From Chrysophaeum taylorii (Eukaryota > Sar > Pelagophyceae > Pelagomonadales > Pelagomonadaceae): a stretch of DNA of 55,459 nucleotides. This document shows, one piece after another, positions 31,583-42,003 of the stretch (positions within the stretch are counted from its first letter, which is position 1; each line of letters opens with the position of its first letter). The position numbers and the translations under genes were made by a program. The notes below the pieces were generated by a model. It ran no database searches. It was not told the origin of the DNA and saw only the letters and a list, made by a program, of their open reading frames with translations. The stretch spans positions 1 to 55,459 of the forward strand of contig JAQMWT010000508.1 in the NCBI GenBank assembly GCA_029834535.1, read 5' to 3'.

Positions 31583-31767
31583 TGGCGTGCCGACCTCAGA
31601 GTAAAGTTCTTTAGCTTTACTCGAAATAAAGTATAGTATAGTGCATCGCTGGAAGATCCGTTGCGATCGACCCCCCAAAAGTCGAAGGGGATAGCAGCAG
31701 CAGCAGCAGCAGCAGGCAGCCTTCACAGCGGAAAAGAACGCCACCGCACAAGAGCAAGAGCATCAGA

Positions 31768-32596
31768 ATGCTCTCGAGGTCCGTGCGCCAGGTGACCAGG
31801 CGGGCAATGTCGACGGCGGAGAACGTCAAGTTCTTCCAGGTCTACCGTTACGACCCCGAGGTCGCGAACCAAAAGCCGTACATGGCGAGCTACCCCATCG
31901 ATCTCGACGAGTGCGGACCGATGGTTCTCGACGCTCTCCTGAAAATCAAGAACGAGCAGGACCCGAGCCTCACGTTCCGCCGGTCATGTCGCGAGGGCAT
32001 CTGCGGGTCGTGCGCGATGAACATCAACGGCACCAACACCCTCGCGTGCCTCTCGTACATCACGCCGCCCGGCCAAGCCCCTTCCTCCAAGCCGATTAAA
32101 ATCACGCCGCTCCCGCACATGTACGTCATCAAGGACCTCGTGCCGGACATGACAAACTTTTACGACCAGTACAAGTCAATCCAGCCTTACCTCAAGACCA
32201 AGGAACCCAAGAAAGATCTCGAAGTCGAACATCTCCAGTCCAAGGTCGACCGCAAGAAGCTCGACGGCATGTACGAGTGCATCCTCTGCGCCTGCTGCTC
32301 GACCTCTTGCCCCTCGTACTGGTGGAACGCCGACACCTACCTCGGCCCCGCCGTCTTGATGCAGGCTTACCGCTGGATCGAGGACTCGCGAGACGAGTTC
32401 CGGAAAGAGCGACTCGACGCCCTCGACGACGCCTTCAAGCTCTACCGATGCCACACGATTATGAATTGCTCCAAAAGTGAGGCTCTTGAATTCTCCTCAC
32501 CGACGTAACTTGTTGTTCGCAGCTTGCCCGAAGCACCTCAACCCGGGCAAGGCCGTGGCCTCCATCAAGAAAGCGATCGCCGACGAGCTGCATTAA
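31768..32596 (+). CDS. SDHB: Succinate dehydrogenase iron-sulfur subunit, mitochondrial
   Basis: The CDS is join(31768..32476, 32523..32596), 260 residues, with a 46-nt GT-AG intron. An Arg/Ser-rich presequence ([17 protein letters not shown]) targets the mitochondrial matrix. The 2Fe-2S ligands are C74, C79, C82 and C94; the next cluster has C171, C174 and C177; the last has C181, C228, C234 and C238. The second exon completes [15 protein letters not shown]. It carries electrons from SDHA to ubiquinone in complex II. Without splicing the final cluster motif would be lost, so the intron is well supported. Confidence 0.95.
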
Positions 32597-33281
32597 AAAC
32601 AACGACGACAAAGTAGTTCAATATATGTGTCACTCCTCCTTCCAAGCCCGAGCAAAGTTGCGCGCCGACGATGCCGCCGCCGAAAAGTCGTTTGACATCC
32701 CCCGTCAGAGTCCGTCGTCGTCATGGCCGGCGCTTGTCATTTTTTATTGATATGCCCCCCCCCTTTCTTTTTGTGCTCGCCGTGGGATGACTTCCTTGTC
32801 TTTTCAGTGGAGTGGGCTGGATAGCGGTGAGTGTGGAGTTGAAGCAAGGTACCCCCGGAGGAATACTACGGTTTTTTACAGAGGCGACTGGATTTTTTTG
32901 AGGTGGGGGTTGGCGCGTGCGCATGCAAGATGGACGCGGCCGCAGTTGCAACAATTACAAACACTCTCCGAAGCCGGCCACGCTTTACTTCCGATCCTAC
33001 AACGGGTGATGAGGATGAGGTGTGTGTCTCGCTGAGGAGGAGGAGGAGGAGGAGGAGGAGGAGGGGGTCTGGAGGATACGCGCAGCGAGTTAATTGATAC
33101 CTCGTTCACCGCTGTCGTAGGACGACAAAGATGCCCTTCGGGGGAAGTATATTAAAAGAATAATAATACAGGCGGGCGTGTCAGTTCTGGCGCGAGCGCG
33201 CGCCTGCGCGAGAAAGGAAGGCACAGAGCAGCAACAAAAGGGCCGGCGGCGGCGGCGGCAGCTTGGGGTTGTCGTTAGTTT
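32597..33281. other. Intergenic, no gene
   Basis: A C run (32755-32764), a (GGA)n array at about 33036-33066 and (GGC)n at 33243-33259. It holds the 3-prime ends of SDHB and the convergent hemerythrin-like gene. Confidence 0.6.
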
Positions 33282-34133
33282 TCAGAGGCTCAAGCTGAAG
33301 CAGCTGAGCGAGAAGCCGCAGATGTCCTCGAAGATGTTGTTCGTGAAGCCCGGGGGAGGTATGTTGGCGGCAAGCGCAGTGAGGGGGCGGTATTGGTTTT
33401 GCCAAAAGTCGGGGAGCCAGAAGTAGTTGAGGAGGAAGACAATTGGCGGCTGGAGGGTGGCGATAAAGTCGTCGACGCCCTTCTGGCCTTTCCAGCGGTG
33501 CATCGCGAAGACGACGCATGGAAGAAACCTCTTGCTGCCGTCGAGACCATAGGCCTGAACGACATCGTCCAAGAATCGGTCGTGGTCCCGGCGCGACATC
33601 GCGGCTCGAAGGGCGCCCGGGTAAATCTTCTCCTCTTCGGCGTAGTGGTCGGCGAGATCCGAGATTATGCCAAACATATGATCTTTGAAGGCGTGGATAC
33701 TCCTGGGTTCGTGGCGCTCGCACGCCGGTCGGAAGTCGGAGATGCGGTCGACGCCAGCCAGCAAGACCCTGTGTGCGCCGGCGAGGAAGGAGAGGCCCTC
33801 GACGTCGCCGCCGAGCTTTTTGACGAGGCGAGGGTGAAGGATCGTGTCCTCGACCGACATGTGCTTGTGGACCGTCGGCCGCCAATAATTTTCCAAAAAA
33901 TCGAAGAGCAGGGTCGTCTGCCAGGCCTCGCCGGCGTACCTTTCTATCGCCGCGAGCAGGAGTTCGTCCCAGAAGCGGAGGGCTTCGTGCGGGAGCAGCA
34001 TGAGCTCCTCGGCCCAGTCCTTGGGACGCCGCACGACGCGCGAGGTGGGGCCCGAGAACTCGGGAAAGACTACGCGGTCGTGGGGTAGCCGTCGCGGCGC
34101 CCGGCGCCCGTTGGTGTGTGTCGCGAAGCTCAT
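33282..34133 (-). CDS. Hemerythrin-like (HHE) diiron protein
   Basis: From ATG 34133 (MSFATHTNGRR) it has 283 residues. A four-helix metal-binding pattern is visible in order: LPHEALRFWDE, HKHMSVEDTILHP, a helix with GAHRVLL, and HAFKDHMFGII followed by LADHYAEEEKIYPGAL. The His and Glu/Asp spacing matches HHE-type hemerythrin domains, which bind two irons and sense or carry oxygen, or handle iron and nitric oxide. There is no signal peptide. The C-terminal 70 residues (VFLLNYFWLPDFW and onward) are not recognised. It is divergent from the PHD-type gene with 69 bp between ATGs. Confidence 0.75.
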   Translation of the reverse strand: MSFATHTNGRRAPRRLPHDRVVFPEFSGPTSRVVRRPKDWAEELMLLPHEALRFWDELLLAAIERYAGEAWQTTLLFDFLENYWRPTVHKHMSVEDTILHPRLVKKLGGDVEGLSFLAGAHRVLLAGVDRISDFRPACERHEPRSIHAFKDHMFGIISDLADHYAEEEKIYPGALRAAMSRRDHDRFLDDVVQAYGLDGSKRFLPCVVFAMHRWKGQKGVDDFIATLQPPIVFLLNYFWLPDFWQNQYRPLTALAANIPPPGFTNNIFEDICGFSLSCFSLSL

Positions 34134-34202
34134 CGCCACACGCGGGATGTTGAAGTGACCGTTAGACCTCGAAAAAGAAGGGGTGCGACCAGCTTCGTCA
34201 GG
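34134..34202. promoter_or_regulatory. Very short divergent intergenic region
   Basis: Just 69 bp lie between ATG 34133 (minus) and ATG 34203 (plus). No TATA box is evident. Overlapping 5-prime ends or a downstream true start for one gene are likely. Confidence 0.45.
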
Positions 34203-35157
34203 ATGGACCTCGACCGCCTCCGGGAACGGGGCTCGGCCATCGTCGACGAACTCGCGGCCCAGGACAAGGTCTTCGTGCGTTACTTTCTCTCCCGACGGAC
34301 GTGTTGACGACGGCCATCCGTAGGCTGACCTGCAGCGGCAGTTGGAGGATGCGAAGAATCAGGGCGAACGCCTCAAGCAGACGGCCGTCATCGAGGAGTG
34401 CGAGGCGGACATCCCCGCCCCCTGCAAGGCCCCCTCGATGGCCGAGCTCTTCGCGCTCGCCGAGTCCAAGGGCACGGCCCCCCCAAAAGCGACGTGCCAG
34501 CGGTGCGAGATCGACTCGTACGCGCTCGAGAGCCAGCTAGTACCGTGTTCGCGCTGCGGCTCGGTCTGGCACGCGGGCTGCGTCGGCCTGCGGCCCATCC
34601 CCTTCAAAGGTGCGACGACAGCGGAGGTCCGCAACCGACAACTCTTCGTGCGCCGCTACTTTGCCGACTGGCTCTGCGCGCCGTGCAAGAACCCCAACCC
34701 TCCCGCGACCACGCCCAAGCGTGACCGAGAACGGGAGGTGGAGGACCCCCACCTCTGCGCGCACTGTCAAACCGACGCCGACCGATCACAGCTCCTCACG
34801 TGCGCGACGTGCGCCCGACGCTTCCACACGACCTGCCTCAAGCTCCGCCGGATACCCTTCTCCTCAACACACCCCGCTGAGAAACCCCAGCGCAACCGCT
34901 TCCTACGGACCCACTTCGCCGCCTGGACCTGCCCGGAGTGCAGCGCGCGGCCACCGGCCGCCACGGCCCTCGCCGCCGACCTCGCCGACGCGCGCGCGAC
35001 CATCGCGCGCCAGGCGACCCAGCTTGACGAGCTCCGCCGCGCCCTCGCGGCCCCAGCTTTTCTCCCGGAACACCAAGAAGGAGGACTCTGCCGCGTCGAA
35101 GACGACGACTGCCCGAGGTGCCAGCGCCTCAGAGACCTCCTCGCGCGCTACCCCTAA
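34203..35157 (+). CDS. Protein with two PHD-type zinc fingers
   Basis: The proposed CDS is join(34203..34274, 34324..35157), 301 residues, with a 49-nt GT-AG intron. The first exon gives MDLDRLRERGSAIVDELAAQ and joins a coiled coil (ADLQRQLEDAKNQGERL). Two related fingers follow: CQRCEIDS...CSRCGSVWHAGC...WLCAPC and CAHCQTD...CATCARRFHTTC...WTCPEC, each C2-C2-H-C-C2. The pair looks like an internal duplication. A second coiled coil (about 255-275) and a last CPRCQRL motif end the protein. PHD fingers usually read histone tails, so a chromatin role is inferred. The exact acceptor is less sure, because CTGCAG downstream is another in-frame option. Confidence 0.7.
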
Positions 35158-35833
35158 AACTAACTAACTAAACTTAACCAACGTGGTAGCGCGGCGCAGG
35201 ACCATAAAAGTCACGGGGGGCGTGGAAATGAGCGTCGTCGTCGAAAGAGAGTTGACGCCTGCCTGCCTGCCTGCCTGCCTGCCACCATGCGACGACGACG
35301 CGTAGACCGCGATTATTAGACTGACAACCACCCTCTCGTCAGTAACTTTTCCTTCTCCCCCCCTCGGCGGCGGCCACTATACGTCCCACTGCGAAACTCC
35401 GGGCTTCCGACCGGCCACTGACCGGTCGGCGAACGGGTGCAAACCTACGCGCGCGGGGAGGGAGGGAGGGAGGGAGGGAGGGAGGGAGGGAGGGAGGACC
35501 CTCGCTAACAATGCGCTGGTTTGGTTGCCCCCCCACCAGGGTCGGATAAGAAAGTTCGTACGAGCCGTTAACTATGTTTCAGTTTGTACTAAGACATACT
35601 CAACGGATCGCTGAGCTATGTTCATTTGTACTCAAGCAGTATGTGCCGCCACGCCGCGAGATCGTCGCGATGGAACTAGTCCCCATAGTGAAGTCGGCAT
35701 CCTTTCGTCCCCTCACGCAAAAAAAGGAAAAAGCCCACGCGTTGTAGGACCCGTCGTTGCGGCGCGGGCTAGTCTCGTTTTCTTATCCGACCCTACCCCC
35801 ACATAAAGAAGTTTGAAAGGGAAAGGGTAATAA
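35158..35833. other. Intergenic with microsatellites
   Basis: A TAACTAACTAAAC stretch lies at 35160-35172, (CCTG)n at 35258-35283 and (GGGA)n at about 35456-35497. No gene. Confidence 0.6.
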
Positions 35834-36200
35834 CACAGGGGTATATATAGCCCCGGGCACTTGCCGGTCCTGGTGTGCGCAAGTGCCCGGGGCTATATAT
35901 ACCCCAGATAGCAGATGGCACAGGGGTATATATAGCCCCGGGCACTCGCGCACACCAGGACCGGCATTCCTACCCTCCCTTTTGGTTATGGGCCCTTAAA
36001 GGCCCTTAAAGCGCTCGAGTGCCCGGGGCTATATATACCCCTGTGGATGGCGTCGTCGTCTGCTGGGTCCCCATCGTCTCGCATACACATACATGCTTGA
36101 CTCGCCCCAGATGTTCACGTTTCACTATGATGGGGAAGCACAGGGGTATATATAGCCCCGGGCACTTGCGCACACCAGGACCGGCATTCCTACCCTCCCT
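35834..36200. promoter_or_regulatory. Array of five alternating TATA-box cassettes upstream of the dehydratase
   Basis: A 62-nt cassette (CACAGGGG, TATATATA, GCCCCGGGCAC, a CACACCAGGACCGG block, CATTCCTACCCTCCCT) occurs at 35919-35980 and 36139-36200 in full (plus). It is truncated at 35834-35864 (plus), 35864-35905 (minus) and 36016-36045 (minus), so orientation runs plus, minus, plus, minus, plus. The first two form a 27-bp perfect inverted repeat (35838-35864 and 35879-35905) with a 14-nt spacer. In the last copy the TATA box at 36147-36154 lies 74 nt before the ATG at 36228, so it can be the working core promoter. The other copies look like duplications of it. Confidence 0.75.
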
Positions 36201-36227
36201 CTTGAATAAGCCCAAAGAAGAAAAACA

Positions 36228-37808
36228 ATGCGAGGGTCGTCGTCGTTGAGGCGGCTGTCGGTTGCCGCCGCGCACGCGGTGAACCACCCATCCTACGAAA
36301 AGCCGTCGTTCGGGAAGATATCGACGGTGGCCGAATACATGTCGTCGCTGCGCGGACGGGGCTTGAGCGTGTGGGTGTTGGGCGAGAAGGTCCAGGAATT
36401 TGCTGACCACCCGGTGATCACCCCTTCGATCAACGCGATGGCCGAGACCTACCGGCTCGCCGAGACGGATCCCGAGCTGGCCACAGTACACTCAAAACTC
36501 ACGGGGAGCCGCGTCCACCGGTTCGCGCACGTATGCGAGTCAGTCGAGGACGTCGTCGCCCAGAGTCGCATGCAGCGACGGCTGGGCCAGCTCACGGGGA
36601 CCTGCTTCCAACGGTGCGTGGGGATGGATGCGATCAACGCGGGGTATACAACGACGTTTCGCATCGATTCCGCCCACGGCACGGCCTACCACGATCGATT
36701 CAAGGAGTTTATCGCGCACGTGCAAAGCTACAACCTGGTCGTCGGCGGCGCCATGACCGACCCCAAGGGCGACCGGTCGAGGGGCCCATCCGCGCAGGAT
36801 GACCCCGACATGTTCGTGCGGATCGTCGACCGCCGCGACGGCGGGATCGTGCTGCGCGGCGCCAAGACGCACCAGACGGGCTCGCTCAACGCGCACTGGT
36901 TGGTCGTCATGCCCGGCCAGCGGCTCTCGGACAAAGACGCGGCCTACGCCGTGTCGGCTGCCGTGCCCGTCGACGATCCCAAGTTGACCTACGTCCTCGG
37001 CCGCCAGTCCTGCGACACGCGGTCCCTGGAAGGTGACGTCGACGTTGGCAACGCGAGATACGGCGGCCAGGAGGTTACTATCGTCTTCGACGACGTGTGG
37101 ATCCCCGATTCTCGCGTCTTCATGGACGGCGAGTACGAGTTTGCGGCGGACCTCGTCGAGCGATTCACGGCCTACCATCGCAGATCATACGTCTGCAAGG
37201 CGGGCGTCGGAGACGTCCTCGTCGGCGCCGCCGCCGAGATCGCCGCGATGAATGGCGTCGACCGCGCCTCCCACGTCAAAGACAAGCTCGTCGAGTCCAC
37301 TTTTCTCAACGAAACCATCTTTGGGACCGGATTCGCGGCCTCCATGGCTGCCAAGCCCACGCCCGCGGGAAACTACGAACCCGATACCCTCCTCGCCAAC
37401 GTCTGCAAGCACCACGTCACCAAGCTCCCCTACGAGATTGCCCGCCTCGCGCAAGACCTCGCCGGCGGCCTCGTCGCAACCATGCCCTCCGACGCCGACT
37501 TCGAAAATGACCAAGTTGGACCTGTTCTCAAAAAATACCTCAAGGCCGCACCGGGCGTCCATCCCGACGACCGTCGGCGCATCCTCAGACTCGTCGAGAA
37601 CATGACCATGGGACGCAACGCCGTCGGATACCTCGCAGAGTCCATGCACGGCGCCGGCTCGCCCGCTGCGCAGCGCGTCGTCATCAACAAGCTCGCGCAA
37701 TTTGCCGAGAAACGCGCTTTTGCCCGCCGCCTCGCTGGCTGCTCCGCCTGCCCACAGTCCCCGTCTTCGACTTGGACGTCTCCACCACCGCCGCCACCAA
37801 GGAATTGA
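36228..37808 (+). CDS. abfD: 4-hydroxybutyryl-CoA dehydratase, probably mitochondrial
   Basis: Intronless, 526 residues. The sequence follows the anaerobic dehydratase closely: GTCFQRCVGMDA with cluster Cys C126 and C130, GGAMTDPKGDRS, GAKTHQTGSLNAH, GRQSCDTRSLEGD, VGNARYGGQE, YHRRSYVCKAGVGDV with H317, Y321 and C323, and ESMHGAGSPAAQR. The enzyme uses a [4Fe-4S] cluster and FAD to turn 4-hydroxybutyryl-CoA into crotonyl-CoA (gamma-aminobutyrate breakdown; also the archaeal 3HP/4HB carbon cycle). The N-terminus (MRGSSSLRRLSVAAAHA) looks like a mitochondrial presequence. The spacing from the His to the third Cys ligand is 6, one less than the bacterial 7. The 4-hydroxyphenylacetate hydroxylase relatives lack the C-x3-C motif, so that alternative is unlikely. 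A low-complexity Ser/Pro tail ends it. Confidence 0.9.
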   Translation: MRGSSSLRRLSVAAAHAVNHPSYEKPSFGKISTVAEYMSSLRGRGLSVWVLGEKVQEFADHPVITPSINAMAETYRLAETDPELATVHSKLTGSRVHRFAHVCESVEDVVAQSRMQRRLGQLTGTCFQRCVGMDAINAGYTTTFRIDSAHGTAYHDRFKEFIAHVQSYNLVVGGAMTDPKGDRSRGPSAQDDPDMFVRIVDRRDGGIVLRGAKTHQTGSLNAHWLVVMPGQRLSDKDAAYAVSAAVPVDDPKLTYVLGRQSCDTRSLEGDVDVGNARYGGQEVTIVFDDVWIPDSRVFMDGEYEFAADLVERFTAYHRRSYVCKAGVGDVLVGAAAEIAAMNGVDRASHVKDKLVESTFLNETIFGTGFAASMAAKPTPAGNYEPDTLLANVCKHHVTKLPYEIARLAQDLAGGLVATMPSDADFENDQVGPVLKKYLKAAPGVHPDDRRRILRLVENMTMGRNAVGYLAESMHGAGSPAAQRVVINKLAQFAEKRAFARRLAGCSACPQSPSSTWTSPPPPPPRN

Positions 37809-38011
37809 TTGACCAATATATTAATAAGAGACCTTCGTTTCTTCATCAAAGTGCTGAGAGGCTGCTGTGGCTCGGTGTTGCGGGCAGCAATCTCGTGACG
37901 CACGTTGATCATGCTTTCTTTCCTACTTTCGTGTGACTTTCGAAGTGCAGAAAAAGTTGTTTAGAGCCTCTGCGAGGGTGGTTGAACGAGTAGCCGCGTC
38001 CGCAGCGATAG

Positions 38012-38045
<34 letters not shown>

Positions 38046-39404
38046 TGACTCTTGGGCCCACCACGTCCGCATCGTGTGGTTTCGTGACCCCATTGACTGG
38101 CTTGATCGGCGCCCACCAACAAGGTTTTGTAACCCCAGGGGCTCTTCGGGTTCCACACCCTTACCCGGCCTTCTTATTTCTCCTTTTTGCGAGGTGGATC
38201 AATAATGATGTTCATTATACCAACATAAGAACGAATTATTTCTGCCTTTCTTGCACGATGGGACCCTCATAATGTATATCTGGCTCTCGCTAATGAGATA
38301 ATAATAATAACCGGGAAGTTTCTCCTATCAATATTGACGACCACCTGCGGACTTGCTCCTCCTATTTACATCCACTTCGTCGCTCACGGCTACCTCTCGC
38401 CCCGGGACCTTTGGACTTGCCTCCTTTGGCCTGCCTTGTGATGCGCCCCGCACACGTTGTATCCAGTGTGCGTGCCGCCGCCGCCGCTTCCGCCGCCACC
38501 TTGAATCGCTTTGGCCAGTGTGCTTCCGTTTGCGCCGGTTTGCCCTGACCTGGAGCTCAGGCGCCCTCGTCTAGTCTTCTGTGCACCTGCCTTTGCACTT
38601 CCTTCCTGCAACGCGTGCACTTTACTTCTGCGCCCCTCTAGCTCATTCGCCTCCCTTCCGCGTTTCCTTCTTCTTCTGACTCTTTGAGCCTGGCAGCTTT
38701 TCTTTTTGAATATTCAGACTTCTGCGATCGTCCATTTTGGCTCTTTATCATAGTTGTTATTAAAACTACCTCTTTCTCTGCGATCATCCACGACCAAAAC
38801 TTGCTATTATCATTCTTAACGCGGCAAGCAACTCCCAGGCCCAAAGCGGACCAACCAGATTGGAGGATCGCAAAAGAAGATAGATAATGAAGAAAAGACC
38901 ACAGAGGAAGGCGGAGAAATATGCAGAAGTAAAGATAAGGCAGAAACGTAGACAGGAGAAGAGCGCGGAGGAAAAAGTACATTCGAAAAGAAGCACAAAA
39001 GGGCGACCCACGAAGATCACAGATCTGGCCGCGAAAGAGCACAAAATGACGAAGGGCCAGGAGAGATGAGGAGGCCGACTACTAAATATGCGCAGACACA
39101 CCGTGGAGACTACGCCATAAAGAGGGGGCAGGGTGTGACTACAGTATAACGCGGCTAAAGTACGATGCCTTAGATCCCAAACAGCCGAATGTCGTGAAAC
39201 ACAATTTCACCACACACTTTAATTCATCACCTGGCAGCGCCCTTCACGGCAAAGAGAAAGGCTCCCGGTGGAACTCGCCCGCGAGGTGGCGGGGTTTCCC
39301 GGGGATGCGGCGCTTACCATCCGAAGGGCCGTAATGGTCGTAGCAGCCGGGACAAACCACGTTGTAGGATCCCACTCAGCAATCGAATCTTACTATGAAA
39401 AAAC
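37809..39404. other. Intergenic accessory DNA, no supported gene
   Basis: It contains a (CGT)n array at 38013-38043 and a polypurine tract at 38880-39070. A segment at about 38814-38876 (CGGCAAGCAACTCCCA ... GGAGGATCGCAA) recurs inverted at about 46246-46321. Open frames do not resemble known proteins. Confidence 0.5.
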
Positions 39405-39715
39405 GTGAAATGGCCACACAGCCTTCGGGATTCCATCGCTCTGGTCGCCACCAGCGCAAAATTGAACGCGGGTGTGTCTGTCGCTTTCCGTGACGCCGTG
39501 GATACGACCCTAATACCAATGCCCTGTGTGCTTTCTGCTCGGGAAGCAGATCCCGGTGGTAGTACCGTCTTTACAATTCACGACGTTAGCTCTATCACCA
39601 TCCGCTTCCTGCACCTCAAACACGCGGAGGTGGCCATCGACGATGCAACAGGCATCGTCACAACGCGTGATACGCCTGCCACAGTGCTATCAACCCAAAA
39701 CGCGGGGCCGACGAA

Positions 39716-40560
39716 GCCAGCAGCATCCACATAAAGTGCTGTCCACAAGCGCCCGATAAACCGAGCGATCGCGGTCCGCCGCCAAAGGAGGAATACACGC
39801 GTCATAGAAGGTACAGCCCGTCCGTGCTAAGGAATGATGTGGCCTACCGAGCAGTTCGTTCTCGTTGCACTCCCGCTAAATACATCGGAGCCCACGAGCA
39901 AACCCCAGGTGCGAAATAAATTTCGTCGTGTCTTGCTTTCCGTTCTCTTCGGAGGTTGTCTCGGCGGTCACGAGTGTCGGTACCATTGCGCACAGCTTGT
40001 CCTTGGTCAGCAGTCAGGTGACGAGTACGATCTTGTCTCTTTTTGGTTATGGTGGCACTCGGCGTTGTTCGACGCGAATTCGATAGTGCGAGTCCACGTA
40101 GTCTCGTCGTTCGGGCGAGTCGATCAGCACAAATGCCTAACGTTCGTGATAAGCATGCTGTGATTCCCAATTCTATGACGTTCTCAGGTATATCCTCACG
40201 TTTATTGGGTTGCATTATGTTCGTCCCATGCTTCACAAATGTTTATCTGAATGTTCGACGTCAACAACGTTTCAACTTGAATCTGAATGTTTCGACGTCA
40301 ACAACGACGTCAACAACGTTTCAACTTGAATCTGAATGTTTCGACGTCAACAACGTTTCAACTTGAATCTGAATCCAACGTTTCAACTTGATTCTGAAAC
40401 CTTCGGAGCAGGAATTCGTGAGGAAGTTAGGGAACAAGAGAGAAGTAAAAATTTTTTTTTTGAAAGCACTTCAAAGAAGCTGCGAAAAGACTGGAGCATT
40501 ATCCCACAGATGTATTTGGTAGTACATTTTAATAAACTCTGTCGTTTTCGTTTTTTATTT
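39716..40560 (+). repeat. Long direct repeat, copy A
   Basis: It aligns by eye with 42004-42745 over nearly its whole length, starting AGCATCCACATAA and ending near TTTAATAAACTCTGT. Copy A has an expanded internal array of GTTTCAACTTGAATCTGAAT units (about 40265-40395) that copy B has once. About 1.4 kb separate the copies. They could be LTRs, although TG...CA ends were not seen, or a segmental duplication. Confidence 0.75.
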
Positions 40561-41016
40561 GATGGGTCAGATATAGAGGGTTTCATCAGTTTGATTGAGA
40601 ACGGGACGTGAGAACGCGAATTCGCCCTTACCCTACATTGAACGATGTTGAAGTTCCTAGGAACGGAAAGTTGGGCACAACCGTGCCCAAGTCAGAGATC
40701 CTGGGAACGACATGAGAACAGTGGTCGTACGCTTCGTATACGCGACAATCTCGCTCGTTTTTAAACCGTGCACATCCTTCGGGAAGGAGACGCGCGGACG
40801 ATTCTCGTATGGCTCTCGGTTGCTGCTACACGAGCGCGAATGCGATACCGCACCAATACCTCAATGAAGCGCGTTCCAAGGTATTGCAGAGGCTATGGTT
40901 CGAAAGGTGAACCCGTTCTCGACGGACGCGGCTCAGAATACGGGCGGAATCTCAGCCGGTTCGGCCAAAACGGGGAGCTCTCGAGGCGAGCGGGGTACGA
41001 CTAAAAAGCTGCTGCA

Positions 41017-41480
41017 TTGGGCTCGTTGATGGCACTTTCGGGCGCTGCACACGCCCAGTCTTGGTGGTTACACGGGGTTGTTACGACGGGCATTTTACTG
41101 CGGCTACCACGGGCTCACGGGATTGAGTTTCAAGGCGTTATCGGACCAAACGGCGTGTTTATCAACGGAGAATTTCTGGCGCGTGATAATGATATGAGGA
41201 TGTCGACAAAATCCGGTCTGCTTATGCGACTTTGGCAAGTTTTTCTGCAAGTTGGCTGCTACTACTGCTTTTATGGAGATTGCGGGTATCGTCCTCGTGC
41301 TTTTTTTCTAGTACCTTATCCGAAGACCGGCATCCTCCTTCGACAGCATGTACTCGACAAAAAGATGGCGTGCACGAGTAGCTGTCGAGAATGCCCTTGG
41401 CAAGGCTATCATCCTCTTTGCTTCCGTCGACTCTCCGAAAAACCTTCAACCTTCTAGCCCAACCGACTGGCTCTTATTAC
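41017..41480 (+). pseudogene. PIF/Harbinger-type (DDE_4) transposase relic
   Basis: HGIEFQGVIGPNGVFINGEF, then STKSGLLMRL, then YGDCGYRPRAFFLVPYP in one frame, and RWRARVAVENALGKA in another, match the order of a DDE_4 transposase core: hydrophobic strand, SGLL helix, DxGY...P, and R..VEN.FG. One frameshift separates the last block. Only the C-terminal half of a transposase is present, between the two long direct repeats. Confidence 0.6.
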
Positions 41481-41690
41481 CGGATCGCAGCTCACCTAAC
41501 CAACTGCCACTCGTGCCTTTACGGGAACATCGTTTCACGCCGCTTTATGGTCCGTACCCCTCATCTAGAAACAAATTTAACCTAAAAAAATGTGCGATGC
41601 GTGCGAACACTCAAGTCGAGGAACCGTGTTTCTTCTTCCTGAGACTTTTCTCTTTTATGCTTCTCTCTTTCATCTTGCGCTAGTATTTTG

Positions 41691-42003
41691 CTAGAATGAG
41701 AGATCGTCTTGTCGTTGGCTTCGTCGGAGTGACGACAATCTTGATGTCGGGAGATGGTACGTCGATGTTGCATGGTAGTGGCTCGAATGGTGCGTGTGGC
41801 TCAGATGGTGCCCGTGGCTCGAATGGTGACCGCGACTCGGATAGTGCAAAACCCAGTCCTTCGCCACGGGCTGGGTGGTCTCTGGAAATCTATCCTTGCT
41901 GGTCCAGTCGTAGTCCGCGATCAACTCAAGCAGTTCATTGGCCGGCTTATGAAGCGTCTCGCGGTGTCGACAACCAAATCTAAAGACTGCGACAATTGTC
42001 GTG
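41691..42003 (-). other. Minus-strand open frame with His/Ser repeats, unknown
   Basis: An open frame of about 100 codons contains RETLHKPANELLELIADYDW and then a tandem HHSSHGHHLSH-like repeat from a 15-bp array (41755-41840). No family is recognised; it may be repeat-derived. Confidence 0.2.

Noticed and set aside
35256..35500. CRISPR-like regular repeats
   Set aside because: They are simple tetranucleotide microsatellites in a eukaryotic genome with no spacers.
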